Assembly: GCF_004005865.1 (NCBI RefSeq)
Contig: NZ_SACN01000002.1
Span: 186,001 to 250,000, forward strand
Direction of reading: 5' to 3'
From: Sphingomonas crocodyli
GTDB lineage: Bacteria > Pseudomonadota > Alphaproteobacteria > Sphingomonadales > Sphingomonadaceae
DNA: 64,000 bases
Shown: piece by piece, positions 27,315 through 36,183 of the stretch
Layout: the number at the start of each line of letters is the position of its first letter
How positions within the stretch are numbered: position 1 is the stretch's first letter
Notes under the pieces: generated by a model
Seen by the model: the letters and a program-made list of their open reading frames with translations, nothing else
Database searches by the model: none
What the model was told of the DNA's origin: nothing
Position numbers and translations under genes: made by a program

Positions 27315-29371
27315 TGTGCGCTCTCCTTGGCTGCGGGCCAGATCAGGATGTTGCCGTGGGTGTCGATCTCCGCCCAGTGACGGGGGAGGAGGACGGCGGT
27401 GCTGTCATATTGGCGGATGATCGCGGGGCCGGTGATGCGCGCGCCGGCGGGCAGCCGGTCGCGGTCGTAATTGGGGGTGTCGATCCACCCGTCGTCGAAC
27501 CAGGCGGGGCGGGTTTCGATCAAGGCTTCGTCGAGCGTCGCGGCGTCGGTGGCGGCGGGCTTGGTTTCCAGCGTTGGCACCGCGCCCAGGGCGGTGACGC
27601 GCAGCGCGACCAGTTCGGTCGGCACGTCGAAACGGACGCCATAGAGCCGTTCGTGGATCGCTTCGAAATCGGCGATGGCCTGCGTCAGATCGCCGCTCGC
27701 GGCCGTGTCCGCATCCATCTCGACCGAGATTTCGAAGCCCTGCTGTTCGTAGCGCATGTCGATGGTGCGGACGATGCGGCGATCGGCGAGGTCGACCGCC
27801 TGCTCGACCAGCCAGGTGTCTGCGCGCGCGACCAGATCGGTGAAGCGCGACGCCACCGCATCGGCGGGGACGGCGCCCACCGATCGGATGAAGGTTTCGA
27901 CGAACTCGTTCTTGAACTCCGACTGGAGAAAGCCCAGCGCGGACATCACGCCCGGATGCGTCGGCACCACGACCGGATAGCAGCCGAGCACTTCGGCCAT
28001 CGCATTGGCGTGCAGCGGGCCGGCGCCGCCGAAGGCGACGATGCCGAAATCGCGCGGATCGAGCCCGCGCTGCACCGTCACGACGCGCAGCGCGCCCAGC
28101 ATCACTTCGTTGGCGATCGCCAATATGCCCTTGGCGGTCGGCTCGGGCGCGAGACCCAGATCCTCGCCCAACCGCCCGATCGCCCCGCGCGCGCCTTCGA
28201 CGTCCAGCGCCATGCCGCCGCCCAGCAGACGAGGCGGCAGATAGCCCAGGACGACGTTGGCGTCGCTCACGGTCGGTTCGGTGCCGCCGCGCGAATAGCA
28301 GACCGGGCCGGGCATCGCCCCGGCACTGCGCGGCCCGACCCGCAGCGATTTGGTGAGCGGGGAGACGTCGGCGATCGATCCGCCGCCCGCGCCGACGCTG
28401 CGCACGTCCAGCGTCGGCACCTTGGCGGGGAACAGGCCCACTTCGGTCGATCGCGATATGGTCGGCTGCCCGTCGATGATCACCGACACGTCGGTCGACG
28501 TGCCGCCCATGTCGAAGGCGAGCAGCTTCGATCGGCCCGTCTGCCGGCCGATCTGCGCGGTGGAGGTGACGCCGCCCGCCGGCCCGGAGAGGACGGTGTG
28601 AACGGGGCGTTCGGCGGCGGCCGCGGCGCTCATTAGGCCGCCGTCGGATCGGACGATGTGCAGCCGGCTATGGACGTCCTCGGCCGACAGGCTGGTTTCG
28701 ATCCGATCGAGATAGCGCCGCATGATCGGGCGCACATAATCGTTCATCACCGTGGTGATCGTACGATCATATTCGCGGAATTCGGGCAGAACCGACGACG
28801 ACAGCGACACCGGCAGATCGGGGAAGCGTTCCTCCACGATCGCCAGCAGCGCGCGTTCGTGCGCCGGATTGGCATAAGCGTGCATCAGCGAGATCGTCAG
28901 CGCCTCGATCCCCGATGCGCACAGATCCTCGATCGCGGCGGTCGCCTGTTCGATGTCGAGCGCCTCGATGACATTGCCCTGCGCGTCGAGCCGTTCGACG
29001 ATGCCGCGCGTATCCTCCAGCGCGGCGAGCGGCTCGGGCTTGTCCATGATGATCCAGCCGAACAACGGCCCCGGCGTCCAGCTCTTGGCCAGGTGCAGCG
29101 TATATTCGAACCCCTTCGTCACCAGCAGGCCGACGCGCGCGCCCTTGCCCTCCAGCACCGCATTGGTGGCGACGGTGGTGCCGTGCAGGATCGTTTCGAT
29201 CGATCCCGCCTCGACCCCGGCGATGTCGGAAATCAGGCGGATGCCGTTCAGGATACCGATCGATTGATCCTGCGGCGTCGTCGGCGTCTTGGCCCGCCAT
29301 GTGCGCCCGCCATCGGCGTCGTGCAGCAGCAGATCGGTGAAGGTGCCACCGACATCGATACCAAGCCGCAT
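27311..29371 (-). CDS. hydantoinase A/oxoprolinase family protein (HyuA)
   Basis: 686-residue ATP-binding subunit. Sugar-kinase-like phosphate motif LGIDVGGTFTDLLLHD at the start, HGTTVATNAVLEG near 64-76, DMGGTSTDVSVI near 290, GAGGGSIADVSPL and FGGAGPLHANAM. This is the complete set for the family. It leads a two-gene unit with hyuB. A strong hairpin lies 39-70 bases before its ATG in the 246-base gap shared with the divergent acyl-CoA dehydrogenase. This HyuA and the one at 36184 are clearly different subfamilies: the order of tail motifs and several catalytic-region residues differ. Confidence 0.93.
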   Translation of the reverse strand: MRLGIDVGGTFTDLLLHDADGGRTWRAKTPTTPQDQSIGILNGIRLISDIAGVEAGSIETILHGTTVATNAVLEGKGARVGLLVTKGFEYTLHLAKSWTPGPLFGWIIMDKPEPLAALEDTRGIVERLDAQGNVIEALDIEQATAAIEDLCASGIEALTISLMHAYANPAHERALLAIVEERFPDLPVSLSSSVLPEFREYDRTITTVMNDYVRPIMRRYLDRIETSLSAEDVHSRLHIVRSDGGLMSAAAAAERPVHTVLSGPAGGVTSTAQIGRQTGRSKLLAFDMGGTSTDVSVIIDGQPTISRSTEVGLFPAKVPTLDVRSVGAGGGSIADVSPLTKSLRVGPRSAGAMPGPVCYSRGGTEPTVSDANVVLGYLPPRLLGGGMALDVEGARGAIGRLGEDLGLAPEPTAKGILAIANEVMLGALRVVTVQRGLDPRDFGIVAFGGAGPLHANAMAEVLGCYPVVVPTHPGVMSALGFLQSEFKNEFVETFIRSVGAVPADAVASRFTDLVARADTWLVEQAVDLADRRIVRTIDMRYEQQGFEISVEMDADTAASGDLTQAIADFEAIHERLYGVRFDVPTELVALRVTALGAVPTLETKPAATDAATLDEALIETRPAWFDDGWIDTPNYDRDRLPAGARITGPAIIRQYDSTAVLLPRHWAEIDTHGNILIWPAAKESAQ

Positions 29372-29409
29372 GATAGGATTCCTCGATCTGAATTGGGCGC
29401 AAGACAGGG

Positions 29410-29441
29410 CCGGGCGACAGCCTGTGCTGCCGCTCGCCCGG
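29410..29441. promoter_or_regulatory. long hairpin in the divergent hyuA / acyl-CoA dehydrogenase gap
   Basis: Outer arms CCGGGCGA/TCGCCCGG and inner arms CAGC-CTGT-GCTG form a twelve-pair stem with one 4-base bulge. On the minus strand it would fold in the hyuA leader. The rest of the gap (29372-29617) shows no gene; I could not fix a promoter. Confidence 0.4.
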
Positions 29442-29617
29442 TGACGCCTTTCGGTCGCCCCCTCCCTGTTCGCTTGTTGGTGTCCTCAGCTTCCGACACG
29501 GCCCGCGCAAAGGCAATACGCAGGCCCATAGCTTCGAGGCATAGCGGAAATCACGCTCAAGTGCTGGACGCGCGGCGGACAGTGGGGAAGGGAGTGGTCA
29601 CGAGCGAAAGGGCCGCC

Positions 29618-30781
29618 ATGTCTGCGAACGAAGATGTCAGCTTTCCCGAAATCAGGGAGGCCGTGCGCCGGCTGTGCGCGGGCTTCCCCGGCGAATATTG
29701 GCGGGCGCTGGACGCGGAACGTGCCTATCCGACCGAGTTCGTCCGCACGCTGACCGAGGCGGGCTTCCTGTCGGTGCTGATCCCCGAAGAGTTTGGCGGG
29801 TCGGGCCTGGGGCTGGGGGCCGCCACCGCGATCCTGGAGGAGATCCATCGTTCGGGCTGCAACGGCGGCGCCTGCCATGCGCAGATGTACACGATGGGCA
29901 CCCTGCTCAAGCACGGATCGCCCGCGCAGAAGGCCGCCTATCTGCCCAAGATCGCGACCGGCGAACTGCGGCTGCAGGCGTTCGGCGTGACCGAGCCGAC
30001 CAGTGGCACCGACACCACCCGCTTGCGCACCTTCGCCCGGCGCGACGGTGACGATTATATCGTCAGCGGTCAGAAGATCTGGATCAGCCGCGCCGAACAT
30101 AGCGACCTGATGGTCCTGCTGGTCCGCACTACCCCGCGCGAGGAATGTGCCAAGCCCTCCGACGGGATGAGCGTGCTGCTGGTCGACATGCGCGAGGCGG
30201 TGGGCAATGGCCTCACCATCCGGCCGATCCGGACGATGATCAATCACGCCACGACCGAATTGTTCTTCGATGATCTGCGCGTGCCCGCATCCAATCTGCT
30301 GGGACAGGAGGGCAAGGGCTTTCGCTACATCTTGGACGGCATGAACGCCGAACGCATCCTGATCGCCAGCGAGTGTATCGGCGACGGGCGCTTCTTCATC
30401 GATCGCGCATCCGCCTATGCGCGCGAACGATCGGTGTTCGGCCGGCCGATCGGGCAGAATCAGGGCATCCAATTCCCGATCGCGCGCGCTTATGTGCAGT
30501 TGACGGCGGCGGCCGGCATGGTGCGCGATGCGGCCGCGATGTTCGATGCGGGCAAACCCTGCGGCACCGAAGCGAACATGGCGAAGATGCTCGCATCCGA
30601 AGCTTCGTGGTATGCGGCCGACATGTGCATCCAGACCCACGGCGGCTTTGGCTTCGCCGAAGAATATGATGTCGAACGCAAGTTCCGGGAGACGCGGCTC
30701 TATCAGGTCGCCCCGATCAGCACGAACCTGATCCTCAGCCATGTCGGCACGCATGTGCTGGGGCTGCCGAAGAGTTTCTGA
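29618..30781 (+). CDS. acyl-CoA dehydrogenase
   Basis: 387-residue flavoprotein oxidising an acyl-CoA to the enoyl-CoA. FAD/substrate segments AFGVTEPTSGTDTTRLRT near 125-142 and QKIWISRAEHSD near 158-169, and C-terminal THGGFGFAEEYDVERKFRE near 345-363. Start ATG is preceded by GAAAGGG; a GTG at 29594 with GGGAAGGGA is an alternative. The frame upstream of this is only the shadow of hyuA. Its stop overlaps the CoA-transferase ATG (TGATG), so the pair forms an operon that probably activates an acid to its CoA ester and then oxidises it. Confidence 0.92.
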   Translation: MSANEDVSFPEIREAVRRLCAGFPGEYWRALDAERAYPTEFVRTLTEAGFLSVLIPEEFGGSGLGLGAATAILEEIHRSGCNGGACHAQMYTMGTLLKHGSPAQKAAYLPKIATGELRLQAFGVTEPTSGTDTTRLRTFARRDGDDYIVSGQKIWISRAEHSDLMVLLVRTTPREECAKPSDGMSVLLVDMREAVGNGLTIRPIRTMINHATTELFFDDLRVPASNLLGQEGKGFRYILDGMNAERILIASECIGDGRFFIDRASAYARERSVFGRPIGQNQGIQFPIARAYVQLTAAAGMVRDAAAMFDAGKPCGTEANMAKMLASEASWYAADMCIQTHGGFGFAEEYDVERKFRETRLYQVAPISTNLILSHVGTHVLGLPKSF

Positions 30782-31923
30782 TGACGGGGGCGCTTTCCGG
30801 CATATTGGTCGTCGCGCTCGAACAGGCGGTGGCCGCGCCCCTGTGCACCAGCCGGCTTGCGGCCGCCGGCGCGCGGGTGATCAAGATCGAACGGGCGGAG
30901 GGCGATTTCGCGCGCGGCTATGATCATGTCGTGCATGGCGAAAGCGCCTATTTCGTCTGGCTGAACCACGGCAAGGAATCGCTGACGCTCGACATTAAGC
31001 AGGCGTCGGATCGCGCCCTGCTCGATGCGATCCTCGCCCAGGCCGATGTCTTCGTGCAGAATCTGGCGCCGGGGGCGGCCGAGCGGGCGGGCTTCGGATC
31101 GGCCGCGCTGCGCGAACGGCACCCGCGCCTGATCACCTGCGATATCTCCGGCTTCGGTGAGGAAGGCCCGGCGCGCGATCGCAAGGCTTATGATCTGCTG
31201 ATCCAGTGCGAGGCCGGGCTGGCGGCGATCAGCGGCAGTCCGGAGGCGCCGGGGCGCGTCGGCGTGTCGGTGGCCGACATCGGCTGCGGGATGAATGCGC
31301 ATGCCGCGATCCTTCAGGCGCTCTACGAACGGACGCGGACGGGGAAGGGGCGCGGCATCGCGGTGTCGCTGTTCGATGGGTTGGCCGACTGGATGGCCGT
31401 CCCGCTGCTGCATCAGGATTATGGCGGCCGGGCGCCCGGCCGGGTCGGGCTGAACCATCCCAGCATCACGCCTTATGGCGCCTTCCCCACTGCGGACGGG
31501 CGGCAGATCGTGCTGTCGATCCAGAATGAGCGCGAATGGAAGGCGCTTTGCGTCGCGCTCGATCGACCCGATCTGGCGGCCGATGCGCGCTATGGCTCCA
31601 ATGTCGGGCGCTGCGCCGATCGACCGGCGCTCGACGCGACGATCGCCGAGACGATGATGACCGCCGACGCCGCGACCTGGATGGATCGGCTGATCGCCGG
31701 CGGCATCGCCTGCGCGCCGGTCAGCGAGGTCGCCGATCTGTCGACGCATCCGCATCTGCGGCGCGTCGCGGTCGATACGCCGACCGGGCCTGCGATGATT
31801 CCGGCGCCGCCCGCGCGCTGGGACGGGGAGGTGCCGGCACTGGGCGCGGTTCCCGCCATAGGCCAGCACGACGCGGCGCTCAGGGCCGAGTTCGACCCCG
31901 AGCGCCAGCCGGTTACAGGATGA
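30781..31923 (+). CDS. CaiB/BaiF family CoA-transferase
   Basis: 380-residue class III CoA-transferase moving CoA between carboxylic acids. Seen: VVALEQAVAAPLCTSRLAAA at the N-terminus, GARVIKIERAEGDFAR, LDIKQASDRALL, and the conserved Asp in GVSVADIGCGMNAHAAILQA near residue 165, the acyl-enzyme residue of the family. Translationally coupled to the acyl-CoA dehydrogenase. Its end overlaps the convergent aldehyde dehydrogenase by 11 bases. Confidence 0.93.
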   Translation: MTGALSGILVVALEQAVAAPLCTSRLAAAGARVIKIERAEGDFARGYDHVVHGESAYFVWLNHGKESLTLDIKQASDRALLDAILAQADVFVQNLAPGAAERAGFGSAALRERHPRLITCDISGFGEEGPARDRKAYDLLIQCEAGLAAISGSPEAPGRVGVSVADIGCGMNAHAAILQALYERTRTGKGRGIAVSLFDGLADWMAVPLLHQDYGGRAPGRVGLNHPSITPYGAFPTADGRQIVLSIQNEREWKALCVALDRPDLAADARYGSNVGRCADRPALDATIAETMMTADAATWMDRLIAGGIACAPVSEVADLSTHPHLRRVAVDTPTGPAMIPAPPARWDGEVPALGAVPAIGQHDAALRAEFDPERQPVTG

Positions 31924-33361
31924 TGTGCACGCTCTTGGCGTGGGTATAGCTCAGCAGTTCTTCGAGCGCCTCTTCGCCGCCGATCCCCGAATCCTTCGTG
32001 CCGCCGAACGGCATGCCCACGAAATGCATCGCACTGCCGTTGATCGTCACGACGCCGCTTTCGATCCGCTTGGCGGTGCGTAGAGCGTCGCCGATATGGT
32101 TGGTGACGATTCCCGCGGTTAACCCATAATCGCTGTCATTCGCGATCCGGATCGCGGTGTCGAGATCCGACCACGGCATGATCGCCATGACGGGGCCGAA
32201 AACCTCGTCGCGCGCGATGCGCATGTCGGGGGTAACATCCGCGAACAAGGTCGGCCGCAGCCAGAAGCCGCGCTTGAAGCTGTCGCCCGCCGGGCGTTCG
32301 CCGCCGGCGACGAGCCGCGCGCCATCCTGATGCGCATTGGCGACATGCTGCAGCACGCGCGCATGATGGCCGCGCGAATTGAGCGGGCCCATCTGCGACG
32401 CGGGATCGAGCGGATCGCGGACCACGATCGCATCCAGCAGCGCCGAAGCGATTTCAACCGCGCGATTATACAGGCTTTCGTGGACAAGAATGCGACTCGT
32501 CGATCCGCAGCTCTGGCCTGCCCAGGCGAAATTCATGCCGGCAACGGCGATCCGCATCGCCTGTTCGACGTCCGCATCGGGCATCACGATCAGCGGGTTT
32601 TTGCCGCCGAGCTCGAGCGAGACATGCTTTACGCAGGTTTCCGCGGCCGCCCGCTGGATCGCGAGACCCGTTGCAACCGATCCGGTAAAGCCAATTCTGC
32701 GCACTTGCGGATGCCGCGCGATCGCGTCCCCGACGGGCATGCCGAATCCGGATAGCAGATTTACCACCCCGGCAGGCAGCGTCTCGCGGACGATTTCCGC
32801 CATGATCGTTGCGCTAAGCGGAGATGTCTCCGGCGACTTCACGATGACGGTATTTCCGGCCGTCAGCGGTGCTGCCAAATTGGCTGTCGCGAACATGTAA
32901 GGATGGTTGAAAGGGACGATCCGGCCGACCACGCCATAGGGCTGGCGAAGGGTGAAATGGAGGTTCGCGGCGCTGGCCGGAACCGTCTCTCCCTTCATCT
33001 CGGTAGCGAGCCCGGCGAAATATTCGAGCTGATTGGCGGCCTTGTAGAGGTCTCCGTTCAAGTTGCTGATTGTATTGCCAGAATCTTGCGCCTCAAGCTG
33101 CTTAACCTCGTCCGCCCTGGCGCGAATTGCGGCCGCCGTAGCCCGCAATTTCACCCCCCTTTCCCACACGCTCAGCGCCGCCCAGGCGGGCTGTGCGGCG
33201 GCCGCCGCACGCACCGCCATATCGACATGTTCGGCGGTTCCGGCGGGTACCCGGCCGAGCAATTCCTCGGTCGCAGGGGACGTCGATTCTATCCAATCCG
33301 AGCCGGTCACGAACTCTCCGCCGATCAGCATCGGGCGGTCACCGAAAGGGGTGCTCAACAC
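31913..33361 (-). CDS. aldehyde dehydrogenase family protein
   Basis: 482-residue NAD(P)+-dependent aldehyde dehydrogenase. Cofactor segment FNHPYMFATANLAAPLTAGN, catalytic Glu in LELGGKNPLIVM near 255, catalytic Cys in AGQSCGSTSRI near 290, and DEVFGPVMAIMPW near the C-terminus. Starts with GTG at 33361 after TTGGAGAC; the overlapping ATG at 33363 would run into TGA at once. Stands alone between the CoA-transferase and a TonB receptor gene that is transcribed away from it. One of three paralogous aldehyde dehydrogenases in the window. Confidence 0.93.
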   Translation of the reverse strand: MLSTPFGDRPMLIGGEFVTGSDWIESTSPATEELLGRVPAGTAEHVDMAVRAAAAAQPAWAALSVWERGVKLRATAAAIRARADEVKQLEAQDSGNTISNLNGDLYKAANQLEYFAGLATEMKGETVPASAANLHFTLRQPYGVVGRIVPFNHPYMFATANLAAPLTAGNTVIVKSPETSPLSATIMAEIVRETLPAGVVNLLSGFGMPVGDAIARHPQVRRIGFTGSVATGLAIQRAAAETCVKHVSLELGGKNPLIVMPDADVEQAMRIAVAGMNFAWAGQSCGSTSRILVHESLYNRAVEIASALLDAIVVRDPLDPASQMGPLNSRGHHARVLQHVANAHQDGARLVAGGERPAGDSFKRGFWLRPTLFADVTPDMRIARDEVFGPVMAIMPWSDLDTAIRIANDSDYGLTAGIVTNHIGDALRTAKRIESGVVTINGSAMHFVGMPFGGTKDSGIGGEEALEELLSYTHAKSVHIIL

Positions 33362-33409
33362 ATGTCTCCAAGGGTCTGTTGGGTGATTTGATTTAACTTG
33401 CAGACAATT

Positions 33410-33461
33410 CCACTCGGTGCAATGTTTCGCCTACCGGGAAACTCGAACCGAGTGGCCGGTA
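33410..33461 (+). promoter_or_regulatory. interleaved inverted repeats, possible pseudoknot in TonB-receptor leader
   Basis: CCACTCGGT (33410-33418) pairs with ACCGAGTGG (33447-33455). TACCGG in its loop (33432-33437) pairs with CCGGTA just after the stem (33456-33461). Arms cross, as in an H-type pseudoknot. It lies 188-239 bases before the receptor ATG, in a 287-base gap without other genes. It could equally contain operators for the divergent aldehyde dehydrogenase. Confidence 0.4.
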
Positions 33462-33495
33462 TCGGTCCACCGCGCAACGGAGGAAGCGCGGCAGA

Positions 33496-33549
33496 GACAG
33501 TCACATGGAGAGGCTGTGAGCGGTTTGAACCCGTGTGGTTCGGACTGTC
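33496..33549 (+). promoter_or_regulatory. three-way-junction-like repeat set in TonB-receptor leader
   Basis: GACAG (33496) pairs with CTGTC (33545-33549) and encloses two hairpins, TCACA/TGTGA with a 9-base loop and GAACC/GGTTC with a 5-base loop. The fold is possible for an RNA transcribed towards the receptor gene 100 bases further on. It matches no riboswitch class I know. Confidence 0.35.
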
Positions 33550-33648
33550 ACGGTAGCGAGCCATCGCCACCGCGCTGCGGAGGCGAACGGGGGCTTGCGA
33601 CCTTGGCGACCGGCAGGGGCGGGTAAAAGGGACAAGGGGGGTTTATCG

Positions 33649-36108
33649 ATGACCACTGATCGTATTTCGAAGGCCGTGACGAGGCCCAGTCTGCTTGCGG
33701 CCGTTTCGCTTCTGACTCTGTCGATTCCCGCAACGCCGGTTTTCGCGCAGGACGCGCCGGACAGCACGGCCGCCAGCACCGGCGGCGCGCTGGAGGATAT
33801 CGTGGTGACGGCGCGCAGCCGTGACGAGGATCTGTTCGAAGCGCCGCTGTCGATCACCAGCCTCAGCTCGGCCGATCTCGAACGCGCCAACGTGCAGGAT
33901 ATCGCGGCCGTCGCGCAGCTTTCGCCGGGCTTCTACTACACGCAGCAGGCGAGCTTCAGCTCGACCCGCGCCGCACCGTCCTTCCGCTTCCGCGGCATGA
34001 ACAACGACACGAACGACGCGATCCAGCAGCTGGGCGGCACCTTCGTCGACGGCGTCTATCTGCTGGGCGGCGCTTCGTCGCTCACCTTCGACGACATCGA
34101 ACGGGTCGAAGTCATCAAGGGGCCGCAGAGCGCGCTGTTCGGTCGCGGCACCTTTTCGGGTGCGATCAACTTCATCACCCGCGAGCCGTCGAGCCACTTC
34201 TCGGCCCGCGCCTCGGCCGGGGTCGAAACCAAGGGCACGCGCAACTTCTCGCTGAGCGCCGAAGGGCCGATCACCGAAGGCCTCTATTTCCGCATCAGCG
34301 GCGCGAACAATGTGAAGGGCGCGCACTTCCACACCGCCGACGGCGGCGATCTGGGCCGCGAGGAAACCAAGGCCGTCAATGCGCAGCTGCTGTTCAAGCC
34401 CAACGACAATTTCCGTGTCCGCATTCGCCACAGCGAAGTGTGGCAGGATGACTCGCGCAGCGCCGTCGTCTTCATGAACGCCAGCAGCCCGCTGCTCGCC
34501 AATGCGCCCAACCGCTGCACCACCGGCACGCAGCCTTATTTCTGCGGTTCGGTGCCCAACCTCGGCAGCCGCGGCGTTCCCAATGCCGTCTATAGCGTGG
34601 CGACCTCGCTACTGCCGCCGGCCTTTGCGCGGTCGAACAATCCGAACATCCTGGTCGATATCCTGAACAACAACCGCAGCAATCCGCTGGTCCGCAACGG
34701 CCTGCCCTATCTCGATCAGACGCCCAGCCTGAACCATGCCGGCCTCGCCGGTCGCTTCACCCGGACATCGGGCGAAGTCGGGTACAAGTTCGACGGCGGC
34801 ACGTCGATCGACCTGGTCGTGTCGGACAGCGAGGCGCGGTCGACCTCGGCGCAGACGACGTCGGGCGATGCAGGCAATGCGTGGGTTATCTCGCCCGCCA
34901 TCCTGCGCGATCGCAGCGCCGATCTTCGCATCTCGTCGAACCCGTCGCACCGGTTCACCTGGCTGGTCGGCGCCAACGCCTTCCGCCAGAAGTCGCTCGG
35001 CGGCTCGGCCGGCACCGGCGCCATCCCCTCGACGCTCGATTCGACCCGCGTGGTCGCCTATAACGAGCCGACCGTCTTCAACAATCAGAGCATGTTGAAG
35101 AGCAAGTCGCTGTTCGGTGCGCTTGGCTATGAAATCCTCGATGGCCTCAGCCTCGATGTCGAGGGCCGCTACGTCATCGACAAGCTGACGACCTCGCTGG
35201 GCCTCGCCACGCAGACCGAGCGGACCTTCAAGAACTTCGTACCGCGCGCGATCCTGACCTGGCAGCCGGTCGAGGATCTGACGCTCTATACCAGCTGGGC
35301 GCGCGGCGCTCTGCCGGGCACGACCAATTCGTCCTTCCCGCTCTACAGCGCCGCGATCCAGGCGCAGGTCAACGCGATCCCCGGCTTCTCGGTCAACGTC
35401 GCGGACGAGAAGATCGACAATTACGAACTGGGCGTGAAGCAGAAGCTCGGCTGGTTCCGCTACGCGATCACTGGCTATCAGATGAAGTGGAAGAATCTGA
35501 AGAATGCGGTGAACATCCCGTGCCCCGGCAACGTCTGCGGCCCGACGATCTTCGGCGCCTTTGCCGGTGTCACGATCGGCCAGTCGGCGAAGATCAAGGG
35601 TATCGAAGTCGAAATGGATGCGCAGCTCGCCACCGGTTGGACGGCGTCGATCAGCGGGTCTTACACCGACGCCAAATATGATCGCTACTTCGCCCCGCTG
35701 GCGGCCGCCGCCACCGGACAGACCAATGCCAGCGGCAAGACGATCCGTGGCTTCCCCTCGGTCCAGGGCGTGTTCACCACCGGCTACACCATGCCCGTCG
35801 CCGGCGGCTGGGACGGCTTCATCAACACCGATGCCGCTTATACCGGCAAGATCTACGTCGATGAAATCAACCAGAGCTGGATCAAGCCCTGGGTGAAGTG
35901 GAACCTGCGCGTGGGCGGTACCCGCGACGGGATCCGCGTCGAGGCCTATGTCGAAAATCTACTGAACAACAAGACCTGGCTGTCGGGTCTGCGCAGCACG
36001 CAGTCGGTCTATTCGATCGGCACGACATCGGTTTCGCAGGTGGTGGCGACGACGGTGCTGCCGCGCCTGCGGACCTTCGGCGTCCGGGCCAGCTACAAGT
36101 TCGATTAA
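33649..36108 (+). CDS. TonB-dependent receptor (819 residues)
   Basis: Outer-membrane active transporter. Signal peptide about 1-33 (LLAAVSLLTLSIPATPVFAQ), TonB-box-like LEDIVVTARSR near 45-55, plug domain with RVEVIKGPQSALFGRGTFSG, then a 22-strand-type barrel ending RTFGVRASYKFD. Two Cys pairs are visible: CTTGTQPYFC and CPGNVC. ATG follows AAGGGGGG. It is a close paralogue of the receptor at 51474, which has the same length and the same Cys pairs. Family context (sphingomonad receptors beside catabolic genes) suggests uptake of the pathway substrate rather than iron. A strong terminator follows. Confidence 0.93.
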   Translation: MTTDRISKAVTRPSLLAAVSLLTLSIPATPVFAQDAPDSTAASTGGALEDIVVTARSRDEDLFEAPLSITSLSSADLERANVQDIAAVAQLSPGFYYTQQASFSSTRAAPSFRFRGMNNDTNDAIQQLGGTFVDGVYLLGGASSLTFDDIERVEVIKGPQSALFGRGTFSGAINFITREPSSHFSARASAGVETKGTRNFSLSAEGPITEGLYFRISGANNVKGAHFHTADGGDLGREETKAVNAQLLFKPNDNFRVRIRHSEVWQDDSRSAVVFMNASSPLLANAPNRCTTGTQPYFCGSVPNLGSRGVPNAVYSVATSLLPPAFARSNNPNILVDILNNNRSNPLVRNGLPYLDQTPSLNHAGLAGRFTRTSGEVGYKFDGGTSIDLVVSDSEARSTSAQTTSGDAGNAWVISPAILRDRSADLRISSNPSHRFTWLVGANAFRQKSLGGSAGTGAIPSTLDSTRVVAYNEPTVFNNQSMLKSKSLFGALGYEILDGLSLDVEGRYVIDKLTTSLGLATQTERTFKNFVPRAILTWQPVEDLTLYTSWARGALPGTTNSSFPLYSAAIQAQVNAIPGFSVNVADEKIDNYELGVKQKLGWFRYAITGYQMKWKNLKNAVNIPCPGNVCGPTIFGAFAGVTIGQSAKIKGIEVEMDAQLATGWTASISGSYTDAKYDRYFAPLAAAATGQTNASGKTIRGFPSVQGVFTTGYTMPVAGGWDGFINTDAAYTGKIYVDEINQSWIKPWVKWNLRVGGTRDGIRVEAYVENLLNNKTWLSGLRSTQSVYSIGTTSVSQVVATTVLPRLRTFGVRASYKFD

Positions 36109-36121
36109 GCAGGAGGAACGG

Positions 36122-36153
36122 CCCGAGGGCGGCGCCGCCCTCGGGTCTTTCTT
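36122..36153 (+). terminator. intrinsic terminator after TonB-receptor gene
   Basis: A 24-base perfect palindrome, CCCGAGGGCGGC followed by its complement, then TCTTTCTT. It lies 14 bases after the receptor stop and 31 bases before the next ATG, so the following hyuA operon needs its own promoter or read-through. Confidence 0.85.
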
Positions 36154-36183
36154 ACGTCAGAAAAATACGGAAGACTGATCAAC

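Noticed and set aside
28658..29617. Long N-terminal extension of the acyl-CoA dehydrogenase frame
   Set aside because: It is antisense to hyuA; family homology begins at ATG 29618.
31900..33500. Possible recent transfer of the aldehyde dehydrogenase gene, from slightly less GC-biased codons
   Set aside because: The impression is weak by eye; no repeats, tRNA or mobility genes flank it.
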